Positions 27,555-35,956 of a DNA stretch of 64,000 nucleotides are shown one piece after another. Under the pieces are notes generated by a model that was given only the letters and a program-made list of their open reading frames with translations, had not been told where the DNA came from and made no database searches. This stretch comes from Oscillibacter sp. 1-3 (GTDB lineage Bacteria > Bacillota > Clostridia > Oscillospirales > Oscillospiraceae): positions 186,001-250,000 of the forward strand of contig NZ_KE159709.1 in NCBI RefSeq assembly GCF_000403435.2, in the 5' to 3' direction. The stretch's first letter is position 1, and every line of letters begins with the position of its first letter. The position numbers were made by a program, and so were the translations under genes.

Positions 27555-28916
27555 ATGAAACGGGAGCATTTCCAATCCAGGCTCGGATTTTTGCTGGTGA
27601 GCGCAGGGTGCGCCGTGGGCATCGGAAACGTGTGGAAATTTCCATACGTCACCGGTGAGAACGGCGGCGGCGTGTTTGTGCTGTTTTACCTGCTGTTCCT
27701 GGTAATCATGGGCGTGCCGGTGCTGACCATGGAGCTGGCGGTGGGCCGGGCCAGCCGCAAGAGCGCCGTGCTGAGCTACAAGGCCCTGGAGCCGGCGGGC
27801 AGCAAGTGGCATATCCACGGCTGGTTCTGCGTGGCGGGCTGCTGCCTTTTGATGATGTTCTATACCACCGTCTCCGGCTGGATGCTGGGATATTTCTTCA
27901 AGTTTGCCGCCGGGGCCTTCACAGGTCTGGAGGGCGAGGCGGTGGACAATATGTTCTTTGTGGGGATGCTGGGGAACCCGGCGGAGATGACTGTCTGGAT
28001 GGTGGTCACCGTGCTGGCTGGTTTCCTGATTTGCAGCTTTGGCCTGCAAAAGGGCCTGGAGCGCATTACCAAGGTAATGATGGTGGGTCTTTTGGCCCTG
28101 ATTGCCGTGCTGGCTGTCCACAGCCTGACTTTACCCGGCGGCATGGAGGGCGTGAAGTTCTACCTTCTTCCGGATTTCCGGCAGGCCGCCGAGATGGGTA
28201 TGGGCAATGTGATTACCGCCGCCATGAATCAGGCCTTTTTCACCCTGAGCCTGGGCATCGCCGCCATGGAGGTCTTCGGCAGCTATATGAGCCGGGACCA
28301 CACCCTCACCAGCGAGGCAATTCGCATCTGCTCGCTGGATACCTTTGTAGCGCTGATGGCGGGCCTCATCATCTTCCCGGCCTGCACAGCCTTCGGTGTC
28401 CGGCCGGACAGCGGCCCCTCCCTGATTTTCATCACCCTGCCCAAGGTATTTTTGAACATGGCTGGCGGACGGCTGTGGGGAGCGCTGTTCTTCCTGTTCA
28501 TGACCTTTGCCAGTTTCTCCACAGTCATCGCCGTATTTGAGAATCTCCAGGCCAACTGCATTGATAACTTCGGCTGGAGCCGGAGGAAGGCCACCTTGAT
28601 TAACTGCGTGCTGATTCTCGTCGCCAGCTTCCCCTGCGTCCTGGGCTTCAACGTCTGGAGCGATCTCCAGATTATCGGAGGCCGAGGCGTGCTGGACAGC
28701 GAGGACTTTCTGGTGTCCAACCTGCTGCTGCCCCTGGGGTCCCTGGTGTACCTGCTGTTCTGCGTCAGCAGGTGGGGATGGGGCTACGACAAGTATCTGG
28801 AGGAGGCCAACGCCGGCCAGGGTGTGAAAATGCCCCATTGGCTGAAGCCTTACTTTCTGTATGTACTGCCGGTTTTGATTCTGGTGATTCTGATCCAGGG
28901 ACTGATTCCCTCATAA
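27555..28916 (+). CDS. Sodium:neurotransmitter symporter family (NSS) transporter
   Basis: 453 residues, about eleven or twelve membrane helices. The sodium/substrate motif of helix 1 (GCAVGIGNVWKFPYVTGENGG) is intact, as are the family segments in helices 3, 6 and 8 (NQAFFTLSLG). Bacterial relatives such as LeuT, MhsT and TnaT import amino acids, often Trp or other hydrophobic ones. GAGAGGAA precedes the start. It follows a long structured leader, so expression is probably controlled by RNA. Substrate unknown. Confidence 0.92.
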   Translation: MKREHFQSRLGFLLVSAGCAVGIGNVWKFPYVTGENGGGVFVLFYLLFLVIMGVPVLTMELAVGRASRKSAVLSYKALEPAGSKWHIHGWFCVAGCCLLMMFYTTVSGWMLGYFFKFAAGAFTGLEGEAVDNMFFVGMLGNPAEMTVWMVVTVLAGFLICSFGLQKGLERITKVMMVGLLALIAVLAVHSLTLPGGMEGVKFYLLPDFRQAAEMGMGNVITAAMNQAFFTLSLGIAAMEVFGSYMSRDHTLTSEAIRICSLDTFVALMAGLIIFPACTAFGVRPDSGPSLIFITLPKVFLNMAGGRLWGALFFLFMTFASFSTVIAVFENLQANCIDNFGWSRRKATLINCVLILVASFPCVLGFNVWSDLQIIGGRGVLDSEDFLVSNLLLPLGSLVYLLFCVSRWGWGYDKYLEEANAGQGVKMPHWLKPYFLYVLPVLILVILIQGLIPS

Positions 28917-28929
28917 GCGGTCACGGAGA

Positions 28930-28962
28930 AACCCCCGCTCTGCCGTCGGCAGGGCGGGGGTT
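28930..28962. terminator. Bidirectional terminator between NSS and MATE genes
   Basis: Arms AACCCCCGCTCTGCC and GGCAGGGCGGGGGTT with a 3-nt loop, placed between two convergent genes. Confidence 0.85.
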
Positions 28963-28968
28963 GTTCGT

Positions 28969-30309
28969 CTATTCCCGCAGGCCCATGGTCTCCCATTTGT
29001 GGCCCAGAAAGCGGGGAAGAAAGAAGGCGATGCGAAGAATCCAGTCCACAAACATGGCCATCCAGATACCCAGCACACCAAAGCCCAGGTGCCGGCCCAG
29101 CAGGATGCCGAAGCCCACACGCATGGTCCACATGGACACGGTGGAGACCACCATGGTGAACCGGGTGTCCCCGGCGGCCCGGAGGGCCTGGGGCAGGGTG
29201 AAAGACAGGGGCCAGATCAAAACGCCCATGACGCCGTGCATCCACACGATCTGCCGGGCATAGCCCGCCGCCTCGTCGGACACGTTGTACAGCCGCAGAA
29301 GCAGCGGCAAAGAGACAAGCGTGACGGCGATGAACACCGCCATGAAGAGATAGGTGTACTTCATCAGCTTGCTGGTGTAGGACCGGGCCTTTTCATAGCT
29401 GCCTGCCCCGATGCAGCGGGAGACCACCGTCACAATGGCAAGGCCCAGGGCGTTGCCCGCCACGCACTGGAAGGAGGCCAGATTGTTGCCGATGGCGTTG
29501 GCCGCCACAGAGGCGGTGCCCAGCACAGACACGGTGGACAGCAGCAGGATCTTGCCCAGCTGGAACATGCTGCTCTCCAGCCCGTTGGGCACGCCGAAGC
29601 GCAGGATGTTCCGCACCACGTAGCGGTCATGGCGGAGGGTGAAGTGCTCCACCCGCATGGGCAGGCCCGGGCGGCGCAGCAAGATTACCATGACGGCCGC
29701 CGCCGCCAGCCGGGACACCACAGTGGGAATGGCCACGCCCTCCACACCCATGTGAAAGCCGAAGATCAAAAGGGCGTTGCCCGCCACGTTGACGGCGTTC
29801 ATCCCCAGGGAGACCCACATGGAGATTCGGGAGTTGCCCATGACCCGGAAGAGGGCCGCCCCGGCGCTGTAAATGGCCAGGAAGGGGGTGGAGGATTCCA
29901 CAATGAGGTAGTAGGTGTTGGCATAGGCGGCCACGTCCGGCTCCACCTGGCCGAAGACCGTGCCCAGCACGAAGCCCCTTCCCAGGTAGAACAGCAGCGT
30001 AATCAGCAGGGAGACCTCCCCCATGAACAGCAGCAGCTGGGCGCTGGAGTGGCCGGCCTTCTCCGGCTCCCGGCGGCCCAGGTACTGCCCCGCGATGGCG
30101 GCGCCGCCGGTGGCCAGAGCCGCGAAGGCGTTGACCAGCAGCACGTTTACCGTGTCCACCAGAGACACGGCGGAGATGGCCGCCTCTCCCACCTGGGAGA
30201 CCATCACGGAGTCAAAGAGACCCACGGTGATGGCCAGCAGCTGCTCGATGACCAGCGGCACAATGAGCCGCCGCAGGTCCTGTCCGGAAAATTCGATTTC
30301 AGTTTGCAT
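28969..30309 (-). CDS. MATE-family multidrug/cation efflux transporter
   Basis: 446 residues, twelve predicted helices in two six-helix repeats. It starts with the usual amphipathic lead and LIVPLVIEQLLAITVGLFDSVM, and the second repeat contains NLASFQCVAGNALGLAIVTVV. It exports drugs or metabolites with Na+ or H+. AGAGGG lies 5 nt upstream. It begins 22 bp after an AraC-type regulator on the same strand, so both are probably one operon. Confidence 0.92.
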   Translation of the reverse strand: MQTEIEFSGQDLRRLIVPLVIEQLLAITVGLFDSVMVSQVGEAAISAVSLVDTVNVLLVNAFAALATGGAAIAGQYLGRREPEKAGHSSAQLLLFMGEVSLLITLLFYLGRGFVLGTVFGQVEPDVAAYANTYYLIVESSTPFLAIYSAGAALFRVMGNSRISMWVSLGMNAVNVAGNALLIFGFHMGVEGVAIPTVVSRLAAAAVMVILLRRPGLPMRVEHFTLRHDRYVVRNILRFGVPNGLESSMFQLGKILLLSTVSVLGTASVAANAIGNNLASFQCVAGNALGLAIVTVVSRCIGAGSYEKARSYTSKLMKYTYLFMAVFIAVTLVSLPLLLRLYNVSDEAAGYARQIVWMHGVMGVLIWPLSFTLPQALRAAGDTRFTMVVSTVSMWTMRVGFGILLGRHLGFGVLGIWMAMFVDWILRIAFFLPRFLGHKWETMGLRE

Positions 30310-30331
30310 GGTTTCCCTCTTTTCACACCCC

Positions 30332-31180
30332 TCAGCGGAACTCCCGGGGACTCATGTGGAAGGTGTTCTGAAAGGCCCGCAGGAAGGTGGAGTACTCCGA
30401 AAAGCCCGCCTGCTCCGCCGCCTTCATCACCGGCACGCCGGAGCGGATCAGCTCCCCGGCCCGCAGCAGCCGCTTCTGGCTGATGTACTGGTGGACCGTG
30501 TAGCCGGAGACGGCCTTGAAGCGGTGCATCAGGTAGTAGCGGCTGAGATAGAACCGCTTGGAGAGGCTCTCCACGGTGAGCTCCTCCTCCAGGTGGGCGG
30601 CGATGTACTTGAGGATCTCCTCGATCTTGGGGTCCACCCGGTAGCTGTCCCGCTCCTCCTGGGCGGTGCGGCTGCGGAGAATGTCCCGGTTCACGCCGAT
30701 CAGCAGCTGCTGGCAGAGGGTGTCCGCCAGACGGCCGGCGGCGAATTCCTGGGACCGCAGGGCCTCCTCCAACCGCTGAATGTCCTTCATGTACTCCAGC
30801 CGCCGCTCCGGATTGGTGCGCAGCAGGTGAAAGCCCCGCTCCCGGGTGGTGTGGAAGCAGGCGTCCAGGGCCTCCTCCGGGTCGCTCCGGTCTGCCAGCC
30901 ACTCCCGGCCCAGCCAGACTACCACCCGCTCATAGGGCTCCGAGGGGTCGATGACGGGCCGGTGGATCATGTTGTGCTGTACCAGCAGCACATCCCAGGG
31001 GCGGAGAAAATAGGTGACGCCTTCCACCACATAGGTGACCTTGCCGCCCAACAGCAAAATCAGCTTGTCAAACTCGTGGTAATGGTAATCCAGCTTTGGC
31101 GCGCGGCTGTCCTTCAGGTGGAACAGGCGGAAGCCCTCGTTGAGATAGCCCCGCTTTCCAACCTCGCTCCGATCCAGCAT
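30332..31180 (-). CDS. AraC-family regulator with cupin-type sensor
   Basis: 282 residues. The N-terminal cupin-like domain contains LDYHYHEFDKLILLLGG. The C-terminal AraC helix-turn-helix pair (about 185-282) ends FHMSPREFR. GGAGGTG lies 5 nt before the start. Its place in front of the MATE gene suggests it controls efflux in response to a small molecule; the ligand is unknown. Confidence 0.9.
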   Translation of the reverse strand: MLDRSEVGKRGYLNEGFRLFHLKDSRAPKLDYHYHEFDKLILLLGGKVTYVVEGVTYFLRPWDVLLVQHNMIHRPVIDPSEPYERVVVWLGREWLADRSDPEEALDACFHTTRERGFHLLRTNPERRLEYMKDIQRLEEALRSQEFAAGRLADTLCQQLLIGVNRDILRSRTAQEERDSYRVDPKIEEILKYIAAHLEEELTVESLSKRFYLSRYYLMHRFKAVSGYTVHQYISQKRLLRAGELIRSGVPVMKAAEQAGFSEYSTFLRAFQNTFHMSPREFR

Positions 31181-31315
31181 GGGTTCACCTCCGGAATTTT
31201 CTAGGTTGAAGCGTTATGACTATACCGCACTTTTTGCGGTTTTACAACCGGGATTCCGCACAAAACCATGCAAATATTCTGCTTCTCTTTGGGCAAAAGG
31301 CCATTGTCCGCCCGG

Positions 31316-31348
31316 GAAAAACCGCCGGAAGCGGTCGGCTTCCGGCGG
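31316..31348 (-). terminator. Terminator of the 2-hydroxyacid dehydrogenase unit
   Basis: On the minus strand arms CCGCCGGAAGC and GCTTCCGGCGG with a 5-nt loop, followed by TTTTT. It lies 18 bp after the gene. Confidence 0.88.
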
Positions 31349-31365
31349 CTGTATGCGGCGTTGAC

Positions 31366-32337
31366 TCAGTATCCTCTCGTTCGGTCCACCAGGTTTTTCA
31401 GCGGTTCGCCCCGGCCATAGCGCAGCAGGTCGGCGCAGAACATCTCCACGTTGACATCGCAGGTGTAACCCAGGGTCATGTTGCCGGACACGTGGGGCGT
31501 CAGGATGAGGTTCTTGGCCTCCCACAGGGGATGGTCCGGGGGAAGGGGCTCCGGGTCCATCACGTCCAGGGCCGCGCCGGCCAGGCGGCCGCCGTTCAGC
31601 GCCTCGATCAGGGGCTCCTGCTCAACGGCGGTACCCCGGCCCACGTTGACGACATAGGCGCTCCGGGGAAGAAGGGCGATGCGCTCCCGGTTCAGAATGT
31701 GGATGGTCTCCGCCGTGCCGGGCAGGGACATGACGAGGATTTTTACATCGGGCAGAATCTCGTCCAGCCGGGAGATGGGGTACACCGCGTCAAAACCGGG
31801 GACCATGCGGCCGGAGCGGCTGAGACCGGTGATCTTGGCGGCGCCCATGCCCCGCAGACGCTCCGCCACGTTGACGCCGATGTTCCCGGTGCCCAGAAGG
31901 GTGAACTCGTTATCCCGGATGGAGCGGATGGGCAGCTGGTTGGACCACCCCCGCTCCCGGACAATGGCCTCGTACTCCGGCATTCGCCGCAGCAGCATCA
32001 GCGTCACCATCACCACGTGTTCGGCGATGGTGACGCCGTAGCCGTTGGAGTTGGTGAGCATGCAGTTGGGATTGGCGAAGACGGAGGGGTCCTTGCAGTA
32101 GGGGTCCACCCCGGCGTAGGAGCAGCAGTACCATTTCAGGGAGGCGGGCGCCGCCCGCAGCAGGTCCAGGGAGTGGGCGTAGAGCACCTCACAGCCCTGG
32201 AGGCACTCCCGGGCTTCGTCAAACTGGTCCAGGGTGAAGAAGCGGGGCACAAGGCCCGCCTGACTGGCGGCGGATTCAATTTTGGCCCGGTGGGCCTCGG
32301 TGAGAAATTCCTGATAGATGCAGATGTTACGGCTCAT
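31366..32337 (-). CDS. D-isomer-specific 2-hydroxyacid dehydrogenase
   Basis: 323 residues with the Rossmann NAD-binding signature LLGTGNIGVNVAERL, catalytic Arg region VVNVGRGTAV, Glu region DVMDPEPLPPDHPLW and His in LTPHVSGN. It reduces a 2-keto acid or oxidises a D-2-hydroxy acid in the cytosol. There is no ACT domain, which separates it from SerA. AAGGAGG lies upstream. The natural substrate cannot be told from sequence. Confidence 0.88.
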   Translation of the reverse strand: MSRNICIYQEFLTEAHRAKIESAASQAGLVPRFFTLDQFDEARECLQGCEVLYAHSLDLLRAAPASLKWYCCSYAGVDPYCKDPSVFANPNCMLTNSNGYGVTIAEHVVMVTLMLLRRMPEYEAIVRERGWSNQLPIRSIRDNEFTLLGTGNIGVNVAERLRGMGAAKITGLSRSGRMVPGFDAVYPISRLDEILPDVKILVMSLPGTAETIHILNRERIALLPRSAYVVNVGRGTAVEQEPLIEALNGGRLAGAALDVMDPEPLPPDHPLWEAKNLILTPHVSGNMTLGYTCDVNVEMFCADLLRYGRGEPLKNLVDRTRGY

Positions 32338-32357
32338 AACGGTGGTACCTCCTTATT

Positions 32358-32522
32358 TCAGTCGGGTTTGTTTTTCTGCCGGTTGGACCACAGGAGAAAG
32401 GTTCCCATGACGGCGACGGCAAAAATGGCCCCCGCGTCTGGCCAGTTCCAGGAGTGAAAAAAGCTGTCCGCCGCGAAGCCCGCGGCAACGGTGACGACAA
32501 ATGCGGTTACGGCGAGTTTCAT
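32358..32522 (-). CDS. 54-residue membrane miniprotein
   Basis: ATG at 32522 opens a 54-codon frame: MKLAVTAFVVTVAAGFAAD, a short loop with FHSWNWPD, a second hydrophobic helix GAIFAVAVMGTFLLW, and a basic tail NRQKNKPD. GAAGG lies 9 nt upstream. It fills the gap between the FAD oxidoreductase and the dehydrogenase, with 17 and 20 bp on either side, so it is very likely a real gene of the same operon. Function unknown. Confidence 0.7.
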   Translation of the reverse strand: MKLAVTAFVVTVAAGFAADSFFHSWNWPDAGAIFAVAVMGTFLLWSNRQKNKPD

Positions 32523-32539
32523 GAAATAAAACCTTCTTT

Positions 32540-34132
32540 CTATGGAGTGAGGGATTGGCAGATCTGTTCGGCACAGCGCATCCCGTCGGCGGCGGCGGAG
32601 AGGATGCCTCCGGCGTAGCCGGCCCCCTCGCCGCAGGGGTACAGCCCCGGCAGGGAGGACTGGTATGTCCCGTCCCGCGGAATGCGGACCGGGGAGGAGG
32701 AGCGGCTCTCCACGGCGGTGAGCACCGCATCCGGGGCGTCATAGCCCCGGAGCTTCCGCCCCAGAACGGGCAGGGCCTCCGCAATGGCGTCCGACACGAA
32801 AGGGGGCAGGCATCGGCGCAGGTCGGTCCACGTCACGCCGGGGCGGTAGCTGGGGGTTACCCGCCCGGGGCCCGCGGAGGGCCGCCCCGCCAGAAAGTCC
32901 TCCACCCGCTGGGCGGGGGCCAGGTACCCGCCGCCGCCAAGGGCGTAGGCGTCCCGCTCCAGCCGCCGCTGGAACGCGATGCCCGCCAGGGGAGAGTCCC
33001 CGCCGAAGTCCTCCGGCGTCACGTTTACCAGCAGCGCGCCGTTGATGTTCTCCCGGCTCCGGGCAAACTCGCTCATGCCGTTGGTGACCACCTGGTGTTC
33101 CTCGGAGGCGGCGGCCACCACCTCCCCGCCGGGGCAGACGCAGAAGGAAAAGGCGGATCGCCCGCCGCTGAGGTGGCAGGAGAGCTTGTAGGTGGAGGCG
33201 GGGAGGCCTGGGTGTCCGGCGAACTGCTTATACTGGGCGGCGTCGCAGTCCGACTGCCGATGCTCAATCCGCAGGCCCACGGCGAAAGGCTTGGCCTCCA
33301 GGGCAATGCCCCGGGCGTGGAGCATGGCGAAGGTGTCCCGGGCGGAGTGGCCGGGGCACAGGGCCAGGTGGGTGCAGGGGAGAGAATAGGCTCCTCCCGG
33401 CTCCTCTGCGGCAATGCCGGCCAGGCGGCCCCGCCGGATGTCCAGATCTGTCAGGCGGGTCTCAAAGCGGATGTCTGCCCCCAGGCGGAGGAGCTCTTCG
33501 CGCAGCCTTTTCAGAACGATATGGAGGTAGTCCGTGCCCACGTGGGGCTTGGCGTCGATCAAAATGTCCTCCGGCGCGCCGCAGGACACCAGCTGCTCCA
33601 GAATGAAGCGGTGGCGGAGATCTTTGGTGCCGGTGTTCAGTTTCCCGTCGGAGAAGGCCCCCGCGCCCCCCTCGCCGAACTGGACGTTGGAGGTGAGATC
33701 CAGCATACCGGAGGTCCAGAACCGCTCCACGTCCGCCTGCCGGGCGTCCACGCTGCGGCCCCGCTCCAGCAGGATGGGCCGCAGGCCCGCCCGGGCCAGC
33801 ACCAGGGCGCAGAAGAGGCCCGCCGGTCCCGCCCCCGCCACCACCGGGGGGACCTCCGGCGCGGAGCGGGGGGCGGGGAGAGCATAGGCGGGTCTGGGGG
33901 CGGAAAGGCTTATCCGCTTATTGCGGCAGCGCCGCAGGAGGCTGGCCTCATCGTTGACGGAGACCTCTACGGCATAGACCATGGAGACGCCCTCCCGGGC
34001 GTCCACGCTGCGGCGGAGGATTCGGAGGGAGAGGACGTCTGTCTTTCGTATCCGCAGCAGCCGGGCAGCCTCTGCGGTGAGGCCGTCCATGGAGCTGCCG
34101 GGCGGGAGTTTGATGTTTTCGATTTTCAGCAA
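32540..34132 (-). CDS. FAD-dependent oxidoreductase (COG2509-like)
   Basis: About 530 residues. A short N-terminal ferredoxin-like region is followed by an FAD-binding Rossmann motif (VVAGAGPAGLFCALVLARAG) and a C-terminal GLYPCGEGAGYAGGI FAD-contacting motif. Uncharacterised flavin dehydrogenases of this type are widespread in anaerobes. A TTG start at 34132 is preferred (AGGGCG 7 nt upstream); an in-frame GTG at 34141 is an alternative. The reaction is unknown. It is the first gene of the operon with the miniprotein and dehydrogenase. Confidence 0.85.
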   Translation of the reverse strand: MLKIENIKLPPGSSMDGLTAEAARLLRIRKTDVLSLRILRRSVDAREGVSMVYAVEVSVNDEASLLRRCRNKRISLSAPRPAYALPAPRSAPEVPPVVAGAGPAGLFCALVLARAGLRPILLERGRSVDARQADVERFWTSGMLDLTSNVQFGEGGAGAFSDGKLNTGTKDLRHRFILEQLVSCGAPEDILIDAKPHVGTDYLHIVLKRLREELLRLGADIRFETRLTDLDIRRGRLAGIAAEEPGGAYSLPCTHLALCPGHSARDTFAMLHARGIALEAKPFAVGLRIEHRQSDCDAAQYKQFAGHPGLPASTYKLSCHLSGGRSAFSFCVCPGGEVVAAASEEHQVVTNGMSEFARSRENINGALLVNVTPEDFGGDSPLAGIAFQRRLERDAYALGGGGYLAPAQRVEDFLAGRPSAGPGRVTPSYRPGVTWTDLRRCLPPFVSDAIAEALPVLGRKLRGYDAPDAVLTAVESRSSSPVRIPRDGTYQSSLPGLYPCGEGAGYAGGILSAAADGMRCAEQICQSLTP

Positions 34133-34390
34133 ATGCTTCACGCCCTTTTCTGAGACATTTACAGATCTATTGTAACACAGATTTTTCCGCCGGAAAACTG
34201 TGGGTTCAAAAAATATATACAAACTTTTAAGGCGAATTTAAGTTACGAAACCTATACTGTGGTCAAAGCTCAGGGGAGCGGAAGAGATTTCAAAGAAAAT
34301 GCAAAGAAACTTCAAACTTTCGACACATTCCCGGTATATGATCGGTTCTAAAGAAAAGCGGACCGGGATACATAATAGGAGGTAAGCATT

Positions 34391-35785
34391 ATGTATAACG
34401 ACGAACACAATCTGTACCATTACACCTACCGCAGAGATGGCAGCGAGGTTACGCCGCCGCCCGCGGACGACTACCAGCCCGCCCAGCGGCCTGTGCAGGA
34501 GATGAAGCCCGTGAAGAAGAACAGAATTGGATTGAAGGTTACTGCCCTGGCACTGAGCTGCGCGCTTCTGGGCGGCGGTGTAGGCGGTGGGGTCGTGTGG
34601 GCCGCCGTCGGCCGTAGCGCCGGCGCTCCCCAGAGCGGGGCTGTCATGGGGAGCGGCACGGTCCTCTCCGGAGAGGGCACTTCCATTCCCGCCACAGTGA
34701 ACCTCAACAAGGTGGACGGACAGACGCTCCTCACCGATGCGGAGGTTTACGCCGCCAATGTGGACAGTGTGGTGGCCATCAACACCACCGGTACCGCTAC
34801 CACCAGCAACGGCTTCTGGCAGACCCAGCAGCCCACCTCGGGCGCGGGCTCCGGCTTTGTCCTGACCCCCGACGGCTTTATCGCCACCAACTACCATGTG
34901 ATCGACGGGGCGGAGACCGTCAAGGTGACCTTCTACAACGGGGATGCCTATGATGCGGAGATCATCGGCGGCGACGAGGATTACGACATTGCCGTCATCA
35001 AGGTGGAGGCGGAGAACCTCCAGCCCGTCACCATGGGGGACAGCACCCTGCTGAACGTGGGCGACCGGGTTCTGGCTATCGGCAACCCCCTGGGGGAGCT
35101 GACCTTCTCCCAGACCGGCGGCATGGTCTCCTCCGTGAACCGGGCCATTAACGTGGAGGGCGTGCCCTTCAACATGATCCAGACTGACGCCTCCATCAAC
35201 CCCGGCAACTCCGGCGGGCCCATGTTCAACCAGTACGGACAGGTGGTGGGCATCGTCTCCGCCAAGTACACCAATACCTCTTCCGGCGCCAGCGCCGAGG
35301 GCCTGGGCTTCGCCATCCCCATCAACGACGTGGCGGCCATGATTCAGGACATCATGACCAACGGCTTTGTGACCAATAAGGCGTACCTGGGCGTCCAGGC
35401 CATGTCTATGACCCAGCAGATTGCCAGCCAGTTCCGCTACGACATCACCGAGGGCCTGTTCATCAGCGCCGTGGACAAGGACGGCGCGGCGGACCGGGCG
35501 GGCATCCAGATGGGCGACGTGATTACCAAGGTGGACGACCACGAGATTAAGACCATGGCAGATCTGACCATTGCGAAAAAGCAGTACCGGGCGGGGGACA
35601 CCTCCACAGTGACGATTTACCGCCAGGGGGAGACGATCACCACAGAGCTCACCTGGGACGCGATGCCAGAGGACCAGCAGATTCAGCAGGCGGAGCCCCA
35701 GCAGCCTCAGAACGGCAATAACAGCAGCGGATATACAAACCCCTATGACCTCTTTGACTACTTCTTTGGCAATCGGGGCTGGTAA
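34391..35785 (+). CDS. htrA: HtrA/DegP-like membrane serine protease
   Basis: 464 residues: a cytosolic head of about 45 residues, one membrane anchor (GLKVTALALSCALLGGG, about 47-73), a trypsin-like domain and one PDZ domain (about 345-435). The triad is visible: His169 in ATNYHVIDG, Asp199 in EDYDIAVIK, Ser274 in NPGNSGGP. It should degrade misfolded exported proteins at the outer membrane face. AGGAGG lies 8 nt upstream. The 160-bp upstream gap contains repeated TTTCAAA/TTCAAAC words that could be regulator sites. The C-terminal tail is Asn/Gln-rich and ends in aromatic residues. Confidence 0.93.
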   Translation: MYNDEHNLYHYTYRRDGSEVTPPPADDYQPAQRPVQEMKPVKKNRIGLKVTALALSCALLGGGVGGGVVWAAVGRSAGAPQSGAVMGSGTVLSGEGTSIPATVNLNKVDGQTLLTDAEVYAANVDSVVAINTTGTATTSNGFWQTQQPTSGAGSGFVLTPDGFIATNYHVIDGAETVKVTFYNGDAYDAEIIGGDEDYDIAVIKVEAENLQPVTMGDSTLLNVGDRVLAIGNPLGELTFSQTGGMVSSVNRAINVEGVPFNMIQTDASINPGNSGGPMFNQYGQVVGIVSAKYTNTSSGASAEGLGFAIPINDVAAMIQDIMTNGFVTNKAYLGVQAMSMTQQIASQFRYDITEGLFISAVDKDGAADRAGIQMGDVITKVDDHEIKTMADLTIAKKQYRAGDTSTVTIYRQGETITTELTWDAMPEDQQIQQAEPQQPQNGNNSSGYTNPYDLFDYFFGNRGW

Positions 35786-35919
35786 ACCCTGATCTCCCTT
35801 CCGCGTGTCCGGCGGCGGCTTCGCGGCAGCAGCTGCGGCAAGGCAAAAAAGCCGCCTATGCGGCGGGTGCGGAGGAAGGTTATATATAGAGACGGATCAA
35901 CAAACAAAGGTCAACGGAC

Positions 35920-35952
35920 AAAGCGCACCGTGCGAGAGCACGGTGCGCTTTT
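35920..35952. terminator. Bidirectional terminator between htrA and ECF module C
   Basis: Arms AAAGCGCACCGTGC and GCACGGTGCGCTTT with a 4-nt GAGA loop and T/A tails on both sides. The 130 bp before it hold nothing recognisable. Confidence 0.9.
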
Positions 35953-35956
35953 GGCG

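Noticed and set aside
28999..30483. 494-codon plus-strand frame opposite the MATE gene
   Set aside because: Extreme His/Gln/Gly content and no start signal; shadow of the MATE and AraC genes.
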